Source: Amycolatopsis antarctica
GTDB lineage: Bacteria > Actinomycetota > Actinomycetes > Mycobacteriales > Pseudonocardiaceae
Direction of reading: 5' to 3'
Length of the DNA: 64,000 nt
Assembly: GCF_002262875.1 (NCBI RefSeq)
Contig: NZ_NKYE01000011.1
Coordinates: 62,001-126,000, forward strand
In this document: piece by piece, positions 1-8,953 of the stretch
Position numbering within the stretch: position 1 is the stretch's first letter
Layout of the letters: each line of letters begins with the position of its first letter
Position numbers and translations under genes: made by a program
The notes under the pieces: model-generated
The model's input: only the letters and a program-made list of their open reading frames with translations
The model's database searches: none
Told to the model about the DNA's origin: nothing

Positions 1-1
1 C

Positions 2-151
2 TCCCTGGAGTGGCCGCGCGGCTCGGGCACCGTCCGGGAGTTCCCGGAGATCGACCGGGTCGCCTGGTTCGGGCTCGCCGAGGCGTCCGTAAAGATCCTC
101 GCCGGGCAACGGCCGTTCCTCGACCGTCTCGATGGACTGCTCACCGGATGA
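2..151 (+). CDS. NUDIX family hydrolase, C-terminal fragment
   Basis: Only the last 49 codons are inside the window; the gene starts upstream. The frame reads an EWPRGSG segment, then EFPEIDRVAWFGL and ILAGQRPFLDRL before the TGA. This pattern is typical of the C-terminus of predicted NTP pyrophosphohydrolases of the NUDIX superfamily (the FPEVDRAAWF-type motif). The NUDIX box itself is outside the window, so catalytic competence cannot be judged. The gene converges on the sirtuin gene, with 42 bases between the two stop codons. Confidence 0.7.
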   Translation, partial: SLEWPRGSGTVREFPEIDRVAWFGLAEASVKILAGQRPFLDRLDGLLTG

Positions 152-193
152 CACCCGGGCCTGCCGCCGGTGACGCGCTCAGGATGCGCGGGG

Positions 194-1084
194 TCAGCGC
201 GGGCCGTGCAGTCCCACGTGCCCGGCCAGTTCGCTCAGGGCGCGGCCGAGCGGCAGGTCCACCCGAACGTTCGCGTAGCGGTCGCCGCGGGTACGTCCCT
301 GGTTGACGATGAGCACCGGCGTGCCCGACCGGGCCGCGTGCCGGACGAACCGCAGGCCGGACATGACGGTCAGCGAGGAACCGAGGACGAGGAGGGCACT
401 CGCCTCGTCGACGAGCCGGTAGCACCGGTCCACCCGCGATCGCGGCACGTTCTCCCCGAAGAACACGACGTCCGGCTTGAGCACGCCGTGCCCGCAGTCG
501 GCGCAACCGACCAGCCGGAAGCCGCGCACCTGTTCCTCTTCCAGGTCGACGTCGCCGTCCGGGTTGATCCGCCCGGCCGTACCCCCGAACGCCGGATTCG
601 CCGCCCGCAGCCGGGTGTCCAGCCGTTCCCGTGAACTCGTGCTCGCGCAGCCGAGGCACACGACGCGGTCCAGGCTGCCGTGCAGCTCGACCACACCGGA
701 GGCACCGGCCGCCTGGTGCAGCCCGTCCACGTTCTGCGTGATGATGCCGGAGAGATGTCCGTGCGCCTGGAGCGCGGCCACCACCCGGTGACCGTCGTTG
801 GGAGCGGCCCTGGCGATGGTGCGCCAGCCGAGGTGGCTGCGGGCCCAGTACCGCCGTCTGCCCTCGACACCACCGACGAACTCGCCGTAGGTCATCGGGG
901 TGTGCGTACGCAGACTGCCGGATTCGCCGCGGTAGTCGGGTATCCCGGACTCGGTGGACAGGCCCGCGCCGCTCAGCACGACGACCCGGCGTCCGGTCAC
1001 CGCCGCGGTGACCGCGTCCAGGCACGTGGTGGTGGGCCACTGCTCCTCGGTGTCCGGAAAGGACAGGGTCGGTCGGGTCCGCAC
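194..1084 (-). CDS. NAD-dependent protein deacetylase, Sir2 family
   Basis: A 296-residue sirtuin, expected to remove acyl groups from protein lysines using NAD+ in the cytoplasm. Visible motifs in order are the NAD-binding GAGLSTESGIPDYRG near residue 40, TQNVDGLH, the catalytic-histidine segment ELHGSL, two zinc-binding cysteine pairs (CLGC and CADC), then FFGENVP and LVLGSSLTV. These are the full set for an active class III or U bacterial sirtuin, and the length is normal. The start is a GTG; no ATG lies closer to the conserved core. It stands alone, tail to tail with the NUDIX gene. No target is suggested by the neighbours. Confidence 0.9.
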   Translation of the reverse strand: MRTRPTLSFPDTEEQWPTTTCLDAVTAAVTGRRVVVLSGAGLSTESGIPDYRGESGSLRTHTPMTYGEFVGGVEGRRRYWARSHLGWRTIARAAPNDGHRVVAALQAHGHLSGIITQNVDGLHQAAGASGVVELHGSLDRVVCLGCASTSSRERLDTRLRAANPAFGGTAGRINPDGDVDLEEEQVRGFRLVGCADCGHGVLKPDVVFFGENVPRSRVDRCYRLVDEASALLVLGSSLTVMSGLRFVRHAARSGTPVLIVNQGRTRGDRYANVRVDLPLGRALSELAGHVGLHGPR

Positions 1085-1118
1085 CCTCGCAGTTTACCGG
1101 CGCGGGGCCGGGGCCACC

Positions 1119-1144
1119 GGCGACGGCGACGGCGACGGCGACGG
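1119..1144. repeat. Short tandem repeat, GGCGAC x4
   Basis: Four perfect tandem copies of a 6-bp unit plus two extra bases lie in the 89-bp gap between the sirtuin start and the stop of the IolG-like gene. It is a simple-sequence tract with no visible function. It may vary in length between strains. Confidence 0.7.
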
Positions 1145-1173
1145 TACGAGGCGAGTGCGGGCCCGCGCGGAGG

Positions 1174-2178
1174 TCACCGCTGCCGCACCTGCTCCATCGG
1201 CACCGGCCGGTGGTCCCGTCTCGACCGCTCGCAGGCCTCGGCGATGTAGAAGGCCTCCAGCGCGTCCGCCACCCCGCACGGGCTCGGCGCCTGGCCGGCG
1301 GCCACCCGCAGGAAGTCCGCCAGCTCCCGCTCGTAGGCGGGCCGGAAGCGTTCCAGGAAGCCCGGGTACGCGGGCCCGGCCGGCCAGTCGACCCCGGGCT
1401 CCGCCGAGGTCAGCGGTACCCGGTCGTCGAGGCCGACGACGACCCCGTCGGCCGAGCCGAGCACTTCGAGCCGGACGTCGTACCCCGCGGCGTTGTACCG
1501 CGTCGCCGACACCAGCGCGATCGTGCCGTCGTCGAGGGTCAGCATGGCCGCCGCCGTGTCCACGTCACCGGCCTCGGCGAAGAACGCGGCGCCGCGGTTC
1601 GCCCCACGGGCGTACACCTCGACGACCTCACGGCCGGTGACCCAGCGGATGATGTCGAAGTCGTGCACGCCGCAGTCGCGGAAGATCCCGCCGGAGCGCG
1701 GAACGTACTCGGCCGGGGGCGGTGCCGGGTCGAGCGTCGTCGCGCGCACGGTGTGCACCCAGCCGAGCCCGCCGGAGGCGACGGCGGCGCGCGCGGCGAG
1801 GTAACCGGCGTCGAACCGCCGCTGGAAGCCGATCTGCACGGGCACCCCGGATCCGCTGATCCGGTCGATCACCGCGAGCGTGCCGGGAATGTCCGCGGCG
1901 ACGGGCTTCTCGCAGAACACCGGGATGCCGGCGTCGACGGCCTTGATGATCAGTTCCGGATGCGCGTCCGTGGCGGCGGCCACCACCACCCCGTCGAGAC
2001 CGGACGCGAGGAGCGTGCCGACGTCCGCCGCGAACTCCGCGCCCACCGCCGCCGCGGCCCGTTCGGCACGCCGGGCATCGGCGTCGGCCACCACCACCGA
2101 CTCCACGCCGTCGAGCCGGAGCAGGATCTCCGCGTGCGTGGTGCCGATCCGTCCGGTACCGGCCAGTCCCAGCCTCAT
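1174..2178 (-). CDS. iolG: Gfo/Idh/MocA family oxidoreductase, probable inositol 2-dehydrogenase
   Basis: A 334-residue NAD(P)-dependent dehydrogenase. The Rossmann motif GLAGTGRIG lies at the N-terminus, the family EKP motif (CEKPVAA) is near residue 95, and the C-terminal substrate domain carries GGIFRDCGVHDFDIIRWV with the catalytic-type Asp and His. In this context it most likely oxidises myo-inositol, or scyllo- or chiro-inositol, to the inosose used by IolE. Its ATG overlaps the TGA of the LacI-type gene by four bases, so the two are translationally coupled and read leftward from the shared operator region. Substrate is inferred from context, since the family is broad. Confidence 0.8.
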   Translation of the reverse strand: MRLGLAGTGRIGTTHAEILLRLDGVESVVVADADARRAERAAAAVGAEFAADVGTLLASGLDGVVVAAATDAHPELIIKAVDAGIPVFCEKPVAADIPGTLAVIDRISGSGVPVQIGFQRRFDAGYLAARAAVASGGLGWVHTVRATTLDPAPPPAEYVPRSGGIFRDCGVHDFDIIRWVTGREVVEVYARGANRGAAFFAEAGDVDTAAAMLTLDDGTIALVSATRYNAAGYDVRLEVLGSADGVVVGLDDRVPLTSAEPGVDWPAGPAYPGFLERFRPAYERELADFLRVAAGQAPSPCGVADALEAFYIAEACERSRRDHRPVPMEQVRQR

Positions 2179-3209
2179 GCCTCTCCTCCACGGTCGGGTG
2201 CTGCGGAAAACGCGGGTGCGCCGGTGGTCGCCCGGACCACCAGCGCCGGGTGCAGCAGGTGGCGGACCGGTTCGGTGCGCCCGCCCCGGACCCGTTCGAG
2301 CAGCGCGTCCAGCGCGAGCCTGCCCATCTCGCTGCGCGGCTGGTCGACGGTCGTCAGCGACACGTGGCGAAGCGCCGCGAGCGAGGTGTTGTCGTAGCCC
2401 ACCACCGACACGTCCCCGGGAACGCGCAGGCCGGCCTCCTCCAGCGCGGAGATGGCGCCCACCGCGTTCACGTCGTTGCCGGCGAGCAGGCCGGTCGGCA
2501 ACTCGGTGCGGGCACGGGAATCCAGCAGCTCCCGCGCCGCCTTCTCCCCCGCCGTGTCGGTGTGCTCGCTGGGCACCACCCGCGGCCGCAGACCGTGCCG
2601 GAGCATCGCGGCGCGATAGCCGCGGCGGCGGGCTCCGGCGGTCGCCGCCCCGCCCCCGTCGAGATGGGCGATGCGCCGGTGGCCCAGTGACACCAGATGG
2701 TCGACCGCCAGCGCCGCACCCGCCTGACCATCGTCGTTCACGGTGTCCACTGTGGACGACCGCGAAGTACGGGATACCAGCACGACCGGGCTCTGCCGCG
2801 CGGCTCCGGCGATCGCGGCCGCCGGGAGCACCGGCGAGAGCAGCGCGATGCCCGCCGGACGGAAGGACAGCAGGTTCTCCAGCGCCGCGCGTTCCCGTGC
2901 CGGACTACGTCCGCCGGTGGTGAGGATCAGGTCGAACCCGGCCGCTCTCGCCGCCGCGTCCAGCCCTTCCACCACCTCGGCGAAGTAGGCGTTGCGCAGG
3001 TCGGACACCAGCACCCCGAGCACGGTGGACGTGCGGCTGGCCAGTGACCGGGCCATCACGTGCGGGGAGTAGCCGAGTTCCGCGGCGGCCCGGCGCACCG
3101 CGTCCCGGCGATGCGCACTCACCTTCGGAGAACCGCGCATGACCAGGGAGACGAGCGCACGTGACACACCGGCGAGTGCGGCGACGTCCTCCATGGTCGG
3201 CCTGTCCAA
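2175..3209 (-). CDS. LacI family transcriptional regulator of the inositol locus
   Basis: A 344-residue repressor. The N-terminal helix-turn-helix reads MEDVAALAGVSRALVSLVM, followed by the hinge helix region (LGYSPHVMARSLASR) and a periplasmic-binding-protein-like effector domain ending in DQPRSEMGRLALDALL. I chose a TTG start at 3209 because a GAGGGGAG ribosome site lies just upstream and the helix-turn-helix begins at the usual distance. An ATG at 3194 is the alternative, and frames reaching further upstream run into the operator. It is divergent from the iolE-iolD operon across a paired GAGCGCTC operator and is probably autoregulated. The effector is likely an inositol catabolite (inference). 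Confidence 0.88.
   Translation of the reverse strand: MDRPTMEDVAALAGVSRALVSLVMRGSPKVSAHRRDAVRRAAAELGYSPHVMARSLASRTSTVLGVLVSDLRNAYFAEVVEGLDAAARAAGFDLILTTGGRSPARERAALENLLSFRPAGIALLSPVLPAAAIAGAARQSPVVLVSRTSRSSTVDTVNDDGQAGAALAVDHLVSLGHRRIAHLDGGGAATAGARRRGYRAAMLRHGLRPRVVPSEHTDTAGEKAARELLDSRARTELPTGLLAGNDVNAVGAISALEEAGLRVPGDVSVVGYDNTSLAALRHVSLTTVDQPRSEMGRLALDALLERVRGGRTEPVRHLLHPALVVRATTGAPAFSAAPDRGGEA
2745..2757. repeat. GTCCACTGTGGAC near-palindrome, copy 1
   Basis: This is an exact copy of a 13-bp motif (arms GTCCAC and GTGGAC around one base) that recurs across the window. This copy lies inside the LacI-type coding region. Confidence 0.6.
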
Positions 3210-3250
3210 ATCCCCGCTCCCCTCGGTCAAGGATTGCGCTACCCGACCCC

Positions 3251-3279
3251 TTGACACACTGTGACGCAGGTTACAAGAT
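3251..3279 (+). promoter_or_regulatory. Probable sigma-70 type promoter of the iolE operon
   Basis: A consensus -35 box TTGACA (3251-3256) is followed after 17 bases by CAAGAT (3274-3279) as a possible -10 box. Transcription would begin inside the paired GAGCGCTC operator immediately downstream, a classic position for LacI-type repression. The -35 match is strong; the -10 match is moderate. Confidence 0.5.
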
Positions 3280-3309
3280 TGGAGCGCTCTAATCAATAGA
3301 GCGCTCCAA
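3279..3309. promoter_or_regulatory. Double LacI-type operator (13-bp inverted arms)
   Basis: Two perfect 13-bp arms (TTGGAGCGCTCTA and its complement) are separated by five bases. Each arm itself contains the 8-bp palindrome GAGCGCTC with the central CG typical of LacI-family operators. The palindrome centres are 17 bp apart. The element lies between the divergent lacI-type gene and the iolE-like gene and overlaps the predicted transcription start of the latter, so it should bind the adjacent repressor. It may bind two dimers. Confidence 0.85.
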
Positions 3310-3335
3310 CCCCTCGATGAGCCGGAGTGTCGCCG

Positions 3336-4229
3336 ATGACAGTGCCGCCGGGAATCCGTGTCGCGTCGGCCCCGATCTCCTGGGGCGTCTGCGAAGTCCC
3401 AGGATGGGGCCGGGAACTGGCGGCGCGGACCGTGCTCGCCGAGATGTCCGGGCTGGGGCTGCGCGCCACCGAACTCGGCCCGCCCGGATACCTTCCGCGT
3501 GATCCGGAAGCACTGCGCGCGCTGCTCGACGAGCACGAACTGGCACTGGTCGGCGGTTTCCTGGCGATTCCACTACACACCGATCCGGACGCGGCGCTGG
3601 CCGCCGCGGAGGACTCGGCCGCCCTGTTCGCCGCCTGCGGTGCGGGCCTGCTGGTACTCGCCGCCGCGACCGGTCTCGCCGGATACGACCGCAGACCCGT
3701 TCTCGACGCGGAGCAGTGGCGGACCCTCCTCGACACCACCGCCCGGATCGGCGAGGTCGCCGCGCGGCACGGTCTGCTCGCCGTGCTGCACCCCCACGTC
3801 GGCACCCACGTGGAGACCGAGTCCGAGGTGGAGCGATTTCTCACCGATTCCGACCTTCCACTCTGCCTCGACACCGGCCACCTCGTGCTCGGTGGCACCG
3901 ATCCGGTCGCACTCGCCAGGAAACACCCCGGCCGGATCGGGCATCTGCACCTCAAGGACGTACGTGCCGACCTGGCCGCGGAGGTACGGGCGGGGACGCT
4001 GCCCTACACCGAGGCCGTCGGCCGGGGACTGTTCACACCACTGGGCGAGGGCGACATCGACATCGAAACGCTCGTCCGATCCGTGCACGGGGCCGGGTAC
4101 GACGGCTGGTACGTCCTGGAACAGGACACCGCGCTCGGCGACACCAGTCCGGACGACCTTCCCCGGCAGCACACCGCCCGCAGCCTGGCGCACCTCGGCC
4201 GGATCGTCGGCCGGCTCCCCTCGGGCTGA
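3336..4229 (+). CDS. iolE: Sugar phosphate isomerase/epimerase family, probable inosose dehydratase
   Basis: A 297-residue TIM-barrel protein of the AP-endonuclease-2 type. The N-terminal ASAPISWGVCEVPGWG is characteristic of IolE-like proteins in actinobacterial inositol loci. Metal-ligand segments visible are HPHVGTHVETE, CLDTGHLVLGG, HLHLKDV and the C-terminal YVLEQD. It should dehydrate scyllo-inosose, the second step of the pathway. I chose the ATG at 3336 because GGAG lies 9-10 bases upstream; a GTG at 3327 is possible but too close to that site. It is the first gene of the rightward operon, followed after 51 bp by the transporter genes. Assignment as dehydratase rests on context. Confidence 0.82.
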   Translation: MTVPPGIRVASAPISWGVCEVPGWGRELAARTVLAEMSGLGLRATELGPPGYLPRDPEALRALLDEHELALVGGFLAIPLHTDPDAALAAAEDSAALFAACGAGLLVLAAATGLAGYDRRPVLDAEQWRTLLDTTARIGEVAARHGLLAVLHPHVGTHVETESEVERFLTDSDLPLCLDTGHLVLGGTDPVALARKHPGRIGHLHLKDVRADLAAEVRAGTLPYTEAVGRGLFTPLGEGDIDIETLVRSVHGAGYDGWYVLEQDTALGDTSPDDLPRQHTARSLAHLGRIVGRLPSG

Positions 4230-4280
4230 TTCCATCCGGCACCGGCCCGAGCGTCATCCGAGAAACCGCGAGGAGAGACA

Positions 4281-5303
4281 ATGACGTCCCATCGCCCCAG
4301 GTGGAAAGGACGAGGGCCGGGTGTGCCCCGCGGCCTCGTCCCGGTGCTCGCGGCCGCCGCGATCCTGCTGTCGGCCTGCACCGGGCCCACCGCACTGCCC
4401 GACTCCGGCACCCCGGGTGCGCCCCCATCGCCCACAAAGGACGGTCCGCTGCGTGTCGCGGTGATCTCCCACGGCACGGCGGGTGACGCGTTCTGGAACG
4501 TCGTCAAGAACGGTGCGGAGACCGCGGGAGAGGAACTCGGCGTCCAGGTCGAGTACAACTCCGACGGGGACCCGGGAAACCAGGCGAAGCTGGTGGACAA
4601 CGCCGTCGCACAGGGAGTCGGTGGCCTCGTCGTCTCGATGGCGAATCCGGAGGCACTCAAACCCTCCATCGACGCGGCCGTACGGGCGAACATCCCGGTG
4701 ATCACCATCAACTCGGGCGAGGACAAGAGCGCCGAGTACGGCGCGATCACCCACATCGGGCAGAACGAGGGCATCGCGGGCGAGAACGCCGGCCGCAAGT
4801 TCGCCGAACTCGGCAAGAAGAAGCTGCTCTGCGTCGTCCACGAGGCGGGCAACGTCGGCCAGGCGCAACGCTGCGAGGGCGCGCGCACCGGTTTCGGCGG
4901 CCAGGTGGAAACCCTGCAGGTGGACATCAGCAACCCGACCGACGCGCAGTCCCGCATCCGTGGCGCCGTGCAGACCGACGGCTCCATCGACGCCGTGCTC
5001 ACCCTCAACTCCCAGGTCGCCGCGAACGCGGTGAACGCGATCGGGCAGGTGGGCTCGGCCGCCGAAGTGGCCACCTTCGACCTGAACACCGACGTGGTGG
5101 CCGCGATCAAGTCCGACCAGGTCCTCTTCGCGGTCGACCAGCAGCAGTACGAGCAGGGCTACCTGCCGATCGTGTTCCTCAAGTTGAATCGGGACAACGC
5201 GAACGTCGTCGGCGGCGGCAGGCCGGTGCTCACCGGCCCCGACCTGATAGAGAAGTCCAATGTGGACGAAGTAGGCCAGTACGTGGATCGGGGTACGCGA
5301 TGA
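4281..5303 (+). CDS. Sugar ABC transporter substrate-binding lipoprotein
   Basis: A 340-residue periplasmic-binding-protein (Peripla_BP_4 type). The N-terminus carries basic residues, a hydrophobic stretch and the lipobox LLSACTG, so it should be anchored outside the membrane as a lipoprotein. The mature part follows the ribose/galactose-binding fold ([18 protein letters not shown], then [19 protein letters not shown]). A good GAGGAGAG ribosome site precedes the ATG. It overlaps the permease gene by four bases. Position inside the inositol operon suggests it binds myo-inositol or a related cyclitol (inference). Confidence 0.88.
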   Translation: MTSHRPRWKGRGPGVPRGLVPVLAAAAILLSACTGPTALPDSGTPGAPPSPTKDGPLRVAVISHGTAGDAFWNVVKNGAETAGEELGVQVEYNSDGDPGNQAKLVDNAVAQGVGGLVVSMANPEALKPSIDAAVRANIPVITINSGEDKSAEYGAITHIGQNEGIAGENAGRKFAELGKKKLLCVVHEAGNVGQAQRCEGARTGFGGQVETLQVDISNPTDAQSRIRGAVQTDGSIDAVLTLNSQVAANAVNAIGQVGSAAEVATFDLNTDVVAAIKSDQVLFAVDQQQYEQGYLPIVFLKLNRDNANVVGGGRPVLTGPDLIEKSNVDEVGQYVDRGTR

Positions 5304-6343
5304 CCAGCACCCTCAGCCCACTCCCGGACGAACGGGTCGGCTCACCGCGGCTCGCCGACCGGCTCATCGTGCGGCCGGAGATCGCCGCACTGCTCGGCGC
5401 GGTCGTCGTCTTCGCGTTCTTCTCCCTCGCCACCGACGAGTTCCTCAGCGCGGGCGGCGTGGCGACCTGGCTGGACGACGCGTCGACGCTGGGAATCATG
5501 GCCGTCGCCGTATGCCTGCTGATGATCGGTGGCGAGTTCGACCTCTCCGCGGGTGTGATGACCGCCTCGACGGCACTGGTCACCGCGATCCTCGCCACCG
5601 AGGCGGGCTGGAACATCTGGCTCGCGCTGTTCGCCTCCCTGGTCTTCGCGCTCGCCGTCGGGGCGTTCAACGGCTGGCTGGTGATGCGCACCGGACTGCC
5701 CAGTTTCATCGTCACCCTGGGCACCTTTCTGGCGCTGCAGGGCCTCAACCTCGGAGTTACCCGCTTGCTCACCGGAACGGTGCAGGTGTCCGGGGTGCGC
5801 GGCGCGGAAGGCTACGAGTCGTCCGGGTTCGTGTTCGCGTCCACTGTGGACATCGGCGGTACCGCCTTCCAGATATCCATCCTGTGGTGGGTCGGGTTCG
5901 CCGCGCTGGCCGCGTGGGTCCTGGTGCGTACCCGCTTCGGGAACTGGATCTTCGCCGTCGGCGGCTCGAAGATCAGCTCCCGCGCGGTCGGGGTTCCGGT
6001 CGTGCGCACCAAGATCCTGCTGTTCATGACAACCGCGCTCGCCGGATGGCTGGTCGGTTCGATCAACATCCTCAGGTTCGCCAGCGTGCAGGCGAACCAG
6101 GGCGTCGGGCTGGAGTTCCAGTTCATCATCGCGGCGGTGATCGGCGGCTGCCTGCTCACCGGCGGCTTCGGCTCGGCCATCGGCGCCGCGCTCGGCGCCC
6201 TGATCTTCGGCATGGCCCGCCAGGGCATCGTCTTCGCCCAGTGGGACAACGACTGGTTCATGCTCTTCCTCGGCATCATGCTGCTGGCCGCGGTCCTGGT
6301 GAACAACGCCTTCCGGCGGCGAGCGGAAAGGGTACGTCGATGA
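5300..6343 (+). CDS. Sugar ABC transporter permease, RbsC-like
   Basis: A 347-residue integral membrane protein of the BPD_transp_2 family with about eight to ten hydrophobic segments. The family segments [19 protein letters not shown] and [20 protein letters not shown] are visible, and the C-terminal part has the [21 protein letters not shown] segment that contacts the ATPase. Its start overlaps the binding-protein stop, and its stop overlaps the ATPase start (ATGA). It would form a homodimeric channel for the cyclitol transporter. Confidence 0.9.
   Translation: MTSTLSPLPDERVGSPRLADRLIVRPEIAALLGAVVVFAFFSLATDEFLSAGGVATWLDDASTLGIMAVAVCLLMIGGEFDLSAGVMTASTALVTAILATEAGWNIWLALFASLVFALAVGAFNGWLVMRTGLPSFIVTLGTFLALQGLNLGVTRLLTGTVQVSGVRGAEGYESSGFVFASTVDIGGTAFQISILWWVGFAALAAWVLVRTRFGNWIFAVGGSKISSRAVGVPVVRTKILLFMTTALAGWLVGSINILRFASVQANQGVGLEFQFIIAAVIGGCLLTGGFGSAIGAALGALIFGMARQGIVFAQWDNDWFMLFLGIMLLAAVLVNNAFRRRAERVRR
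5839..5851. repeat. GTCCACTGTGGAC near-palindrome, copy 2
   Basis: An exact copy of the recurrent 13-bp motif, here inside the permease coding region. A one-mismatch relative lies at 5255-5267 in the binding-protein gene. Confidence 0.6.
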
Positions 6344-7125
6344 CCACTCCCCTGATCGAGGTCTCCGGGATCGGCAAGTCCTACGGCAGCGTGATCGCCC
6401 TGCGTGAGGTGTCCACAGTGGTCAACGCCGGGGAGGTGACCTGCGTGCTCGGCGACAACGGGGCGGGCAAGTCCACCCTGATCAAGATCCTCGCCGGGGT
6501 GCACCAGCACGACACCGGTGAGTTCCTGGTCGACGGCGAGCCGGTCCGGTTCGACTCGCCCCGAGCCGCCCTGGACCGTGGGATCGCCACCGTGTACCAG
6601 GACCTGGCCGTCGTTCCGCTGATGAGCGTGTGGCGCAACTTCTTCCTCGGCTCCGAACCGACGATCGGTTTCGGTCCACTGCGGATGCTGGACCGTCGCA
6701 CCGGCAGGGAGACGACGAAACGCGCGCTGTCGGAGATGGGAATCGACCTGCGCGACGTCGAGCAGCCCGTGGGCACGCTGTCCGGTGGCGAGCGGCAGTG
6801 CGTGGCCATCGCCAGGGCGGTGCACTTCGGCGCGAAGGTGCTGATCCTGGACGAGCCCACCGCCGCGCTGGGCGTCAAACAGGCCGGGGTGGTGCTCAAG
6901 TACGTCGCCCAGGCACGAGACCGCGGCCTCGGCGTCGTACTGATCACACACAACCCGCACCACGCCTACCCGGTCGCCGACCGCTTCCTGCTGCTCAAGC
7001 GCGGCGCCCCGCTGGGCCACCACGAGAAGTCCGAGATCGACATCGGGGAGCTCACCCGCCAGATGGCGGGTGGAGCCGAACTCGAGGCGCTGGAACACGA
7101 ACTGCACGGCGGGGAGACGACATGA
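6340..7125 (+). CDS. Sugar ABC transporter ATP-binding protein
   Basis: A 261-residue single-domain ATPase. Walker A is GDNGAGKST, the Q-loop region contains ATVYQDLAV, the signature is [15 protein letters not shown] and Walker B is [12 protein letters not shown], followed by the H-loop ITHN. It has one cassette, unlike the fused double-cassette RbsA/XylG/MglA type, so it would act as a homodimer, as FrcA-like proteins do. Stop-start overlaps on both sides couple it to the permease and IolC genes. Confidence 0.9.
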   Translation: MTTPLIEVSGIGKSYGSVIALREVSTVVNAGEVTCVLGDNGAGKSTLIKILAGVHQHDTGEFLVDGEPVRFDSPRAALDRGIATVYQDLAVVPLMSVWRNFFLGSEPTIGFGPLRMLDRRTGRETTKRALSEMGIDLRDVEQPVGTLSGGERQCVAIARAVHFGAKVLILDEPTAALGVKQAGVVLKYVAQARDRGLGVVLITHNPHHAYPVADRFLLLKRGAPLGHHEKSEIDIGELTRQMAGGAELEALEHELHGGETT

Positions 7126-8051
7126 CGCCGGAGGCGCTGACCATCGGGCGGGTCGGCGTCGACCTGTATCCCGAGCAGAGCGGGGTGCCGCTGGCCGGGG
7201 TCCGCTCGTTCGCCAAGTCGCTCGGCGGGACCGCAACCAACGTCGCGGTCGCCGCCGCCCGGCTCGGCCGCCGCACCGCCGTGCTCACCAAGGTCGGTCC
7301 GGACGGTTTCGGCGACTACGTCCGGCAGGCGCTGACCGGGTTCGGTGTTGGTGCCGACTATGTGGCGACGGCCGACGGACTGCTCACCCCGGTCGTGTTC
7401 TGCGCGCTGGACCCGCCCACCGACCCGCCCCTGCTGTTCTACCGCTCGCCGATCGCACCGGACCTGACCCTGACCGAGGCCGACGTGCCATGGGAACTGG
7501 TCGAGTCGGTACCACTGCTCTGGGTCACCGGCACCGGCGTCTGCGCCGAACCGGGCCGGACGACACAACGCGCGGTGCTGCGGCACCGAGGCCGGCGCGA
7601 GCACACGGTGCTGGACCTGGACTACCGCTCGATGTTCTGGCCGGACCGCGAATCCGCGCGGGCCGAGATCGGCTGGATGCTGGATCACGTGACGGTCGCC
7701 GTCGGCAACCGCGAGGAGACCGAGGTCGCCGTGGGCACCGCCGACCCGGACGAGGCGGCTGCGCGGCTGCTGGGGCGCGGGGTGCGGCTGGCCATCGTCA
7801 AGAAGGGCGCCGAGGGCGTGCTGATCGCCACCGCCGAGGGCTCCTGGACCGTGCGGCCGCGGGCGATCGAGGTGGTGTGCGGGCTGGGTGCGGGCGACGG
7901 CTTCGGCGGCGCGTTGATCCACGGTCTGCTGTCCGGATGGGAGCCGGTCCGGATCGCCCGCTACGCCAACGCCGCCGGCGCGCTGGTGGCCTCCCGGCTC
8001 GCCTGCGCGGACGCCATGCCCCGACCCGCCGAGATCGAGGAACTGCTGTGA
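7122..8051 (+). CDS. iolC: 5-dehydro-2-deoxygluconokinase (PfkB family)
   Basis: A 309-residue ribokinase-like enzyme. It has the N-terminal [16 protein letters not shown] typical of IolC, the sugar-binding [20 protein letters not shown], and the C-terminal [17 protein letters not shown] with the catalytic Asp of PfkB kinases. It phosphorylates 2-deoxy-5-keto-D-gluconate before aldol cleavage. The ATG overlaps the ATPase stop, and its stop overlaps the GTG of the next gene. Presence of this enzyme makes the inositol assignment of the whole locus secure. Confidence 0.92.
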   Translation: MTPEALTIGRVGVDLYPEQSGVPLAGVRSFAKSLGGTATNVAVAAARLGRRTAVLTKVGPDGFGDYVRQALTGFGVGADYVATADGLLTPVVFCALDPPTDPPLLFYRSPIAPDLTLTEADVPWELVESVPLLWVTGTGVCAEPGRTTQRAVLRHRGRREHTVLDLDYRSMFWPDRESARAEIGWMLDHVTVAVGNREETEVAVGTADPDEAAARLLGRGVRLAIVKKGAEGVLIATAEGSWTVRPRAIEVVCGLGAGDGFGGALIHGLLSGWEPVRIARYANAAGALVASRLACADAMPRPAEIEELL

Positions 8052-8953
8052 CACTCACCGACGCGCAGTGGCACGATCTGCTGCACACCAGGGCCACCGA
8101 CCCGGCGGCGATCGCCAGGGCCTACCGCGACCGGAGGCGACGACCCGAACTGCTCTCCGGGGAGGGCTCGCTGTTCCTCGTCGCCGCCGACCACCCGGCG
8201 CGGGGCGCGCTCGGCGTCGGCGGGGACCCGCTGGCCATGGCGGACCGCCGGTCCCTGCTGGAACGGCTGCTGGTGGCCTTGGACAACCCCGCGGTGGACG
8301 GTCTGCTCGGCACCCCGGACGTCGTCGAGGAACTGCTCCTGCTCGGCGCCCTGCACGACAAGGTCGTCATCGGCTCGATGAATCGCGGTGGCCTCGCCGG
8401 CGCGCACTGGGAGATCGACGACCGCTTCACCGGATACGACGCGCGATCCATCGCCGATTCCGGCCTCGACGGCGGCAAGATGCTGCTCCGGCTGGTCGAT
8501 TCCGACCCGGGCACCGTCCCCACGCTCGCCTCCTGCGCGCGGGCGGTGTCCGAACTCGCCGCCCACGGCCTGCTCGCGATGGTGGAGCCACTCCCCTACC
8601 GCCCGGACGACCACGGAAACCTGGTGCTGCAACGGGATTCGACCTCCCTGGCGCGTGCCGTGGCGGTCGGCTCGGGGCTGGGCGTGACCTCGGCCCGGAC
8701 CTGGCTGAAACTGCCCGCCCCCGAGGACGAGATCCCGTTGAACGCCACCACTCTCCCGGTCGTCGTGCTCGGCGGTGTCCCTTCGGCCGACCCGGCCGCG
8801 GATCTCGCCTCCTGGGGGCGCACCCTCGCACACCCCGCCGTCCGCGGCCTCGTCGTCGGCCGCGCCCTGCTGTATCCGTCGGACGGAGATGTCGGTGCCG
8901 CTGTCGACGCGGCCGCGAGAACACTAGCCATCGCACGGGGAGGCGACACATGA
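8048..8953 (+). CDS. Cgl0159-like (beta/alpha)8 aldolase, probable 2-deoxy-5-keto-gluconate-6-phosphate aldolase
   Basis: A 301-residue TIM-barrel protein with a GTG start. The segments FLVAADHPARGALGV, VVIGSMNRGGLAG and the lysine-bearing SGLDGGKMLLRLV resemble class I aldolases of the DeoC/LacD superfamily. This family is found beside iolC in corynebacterial and other actinobacterial inositol clusters. The locus has no classical iolJ, so this protein most likely cleaves the phosphorylated intermediate to DHAP and malonate semialdehyde. Function is inferred from position and fold. It is coupled to both neighbours by 4-base overlaps. Confidence 0.78.
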   Translation: MTLTDAQWHDLLHTRATDPAAIARAYRDRRRRPELLSGEGSLFLVAADHPARGALGVGGDPLAMADRRSLLERLLVALDNPAVDGLLGTPDVVEELLLLGALHDKVVIGSMNRGGLAGAHWEIDDRFTGYDARSIADSGLDGGKMLLRLVDSDPGTVPTLASCARAVSELAAHGLLAMVEPLPYRPDDHGNLVLQRDSTSLARAVAVGSGLGVTSARTWLKLPAPEDEIPLNATTLPVVVLGGVPSADPAADLASWGRTLAHPAVRGLVVGRALLYPSDGDVGAAVDAAARTLAIARGGDT

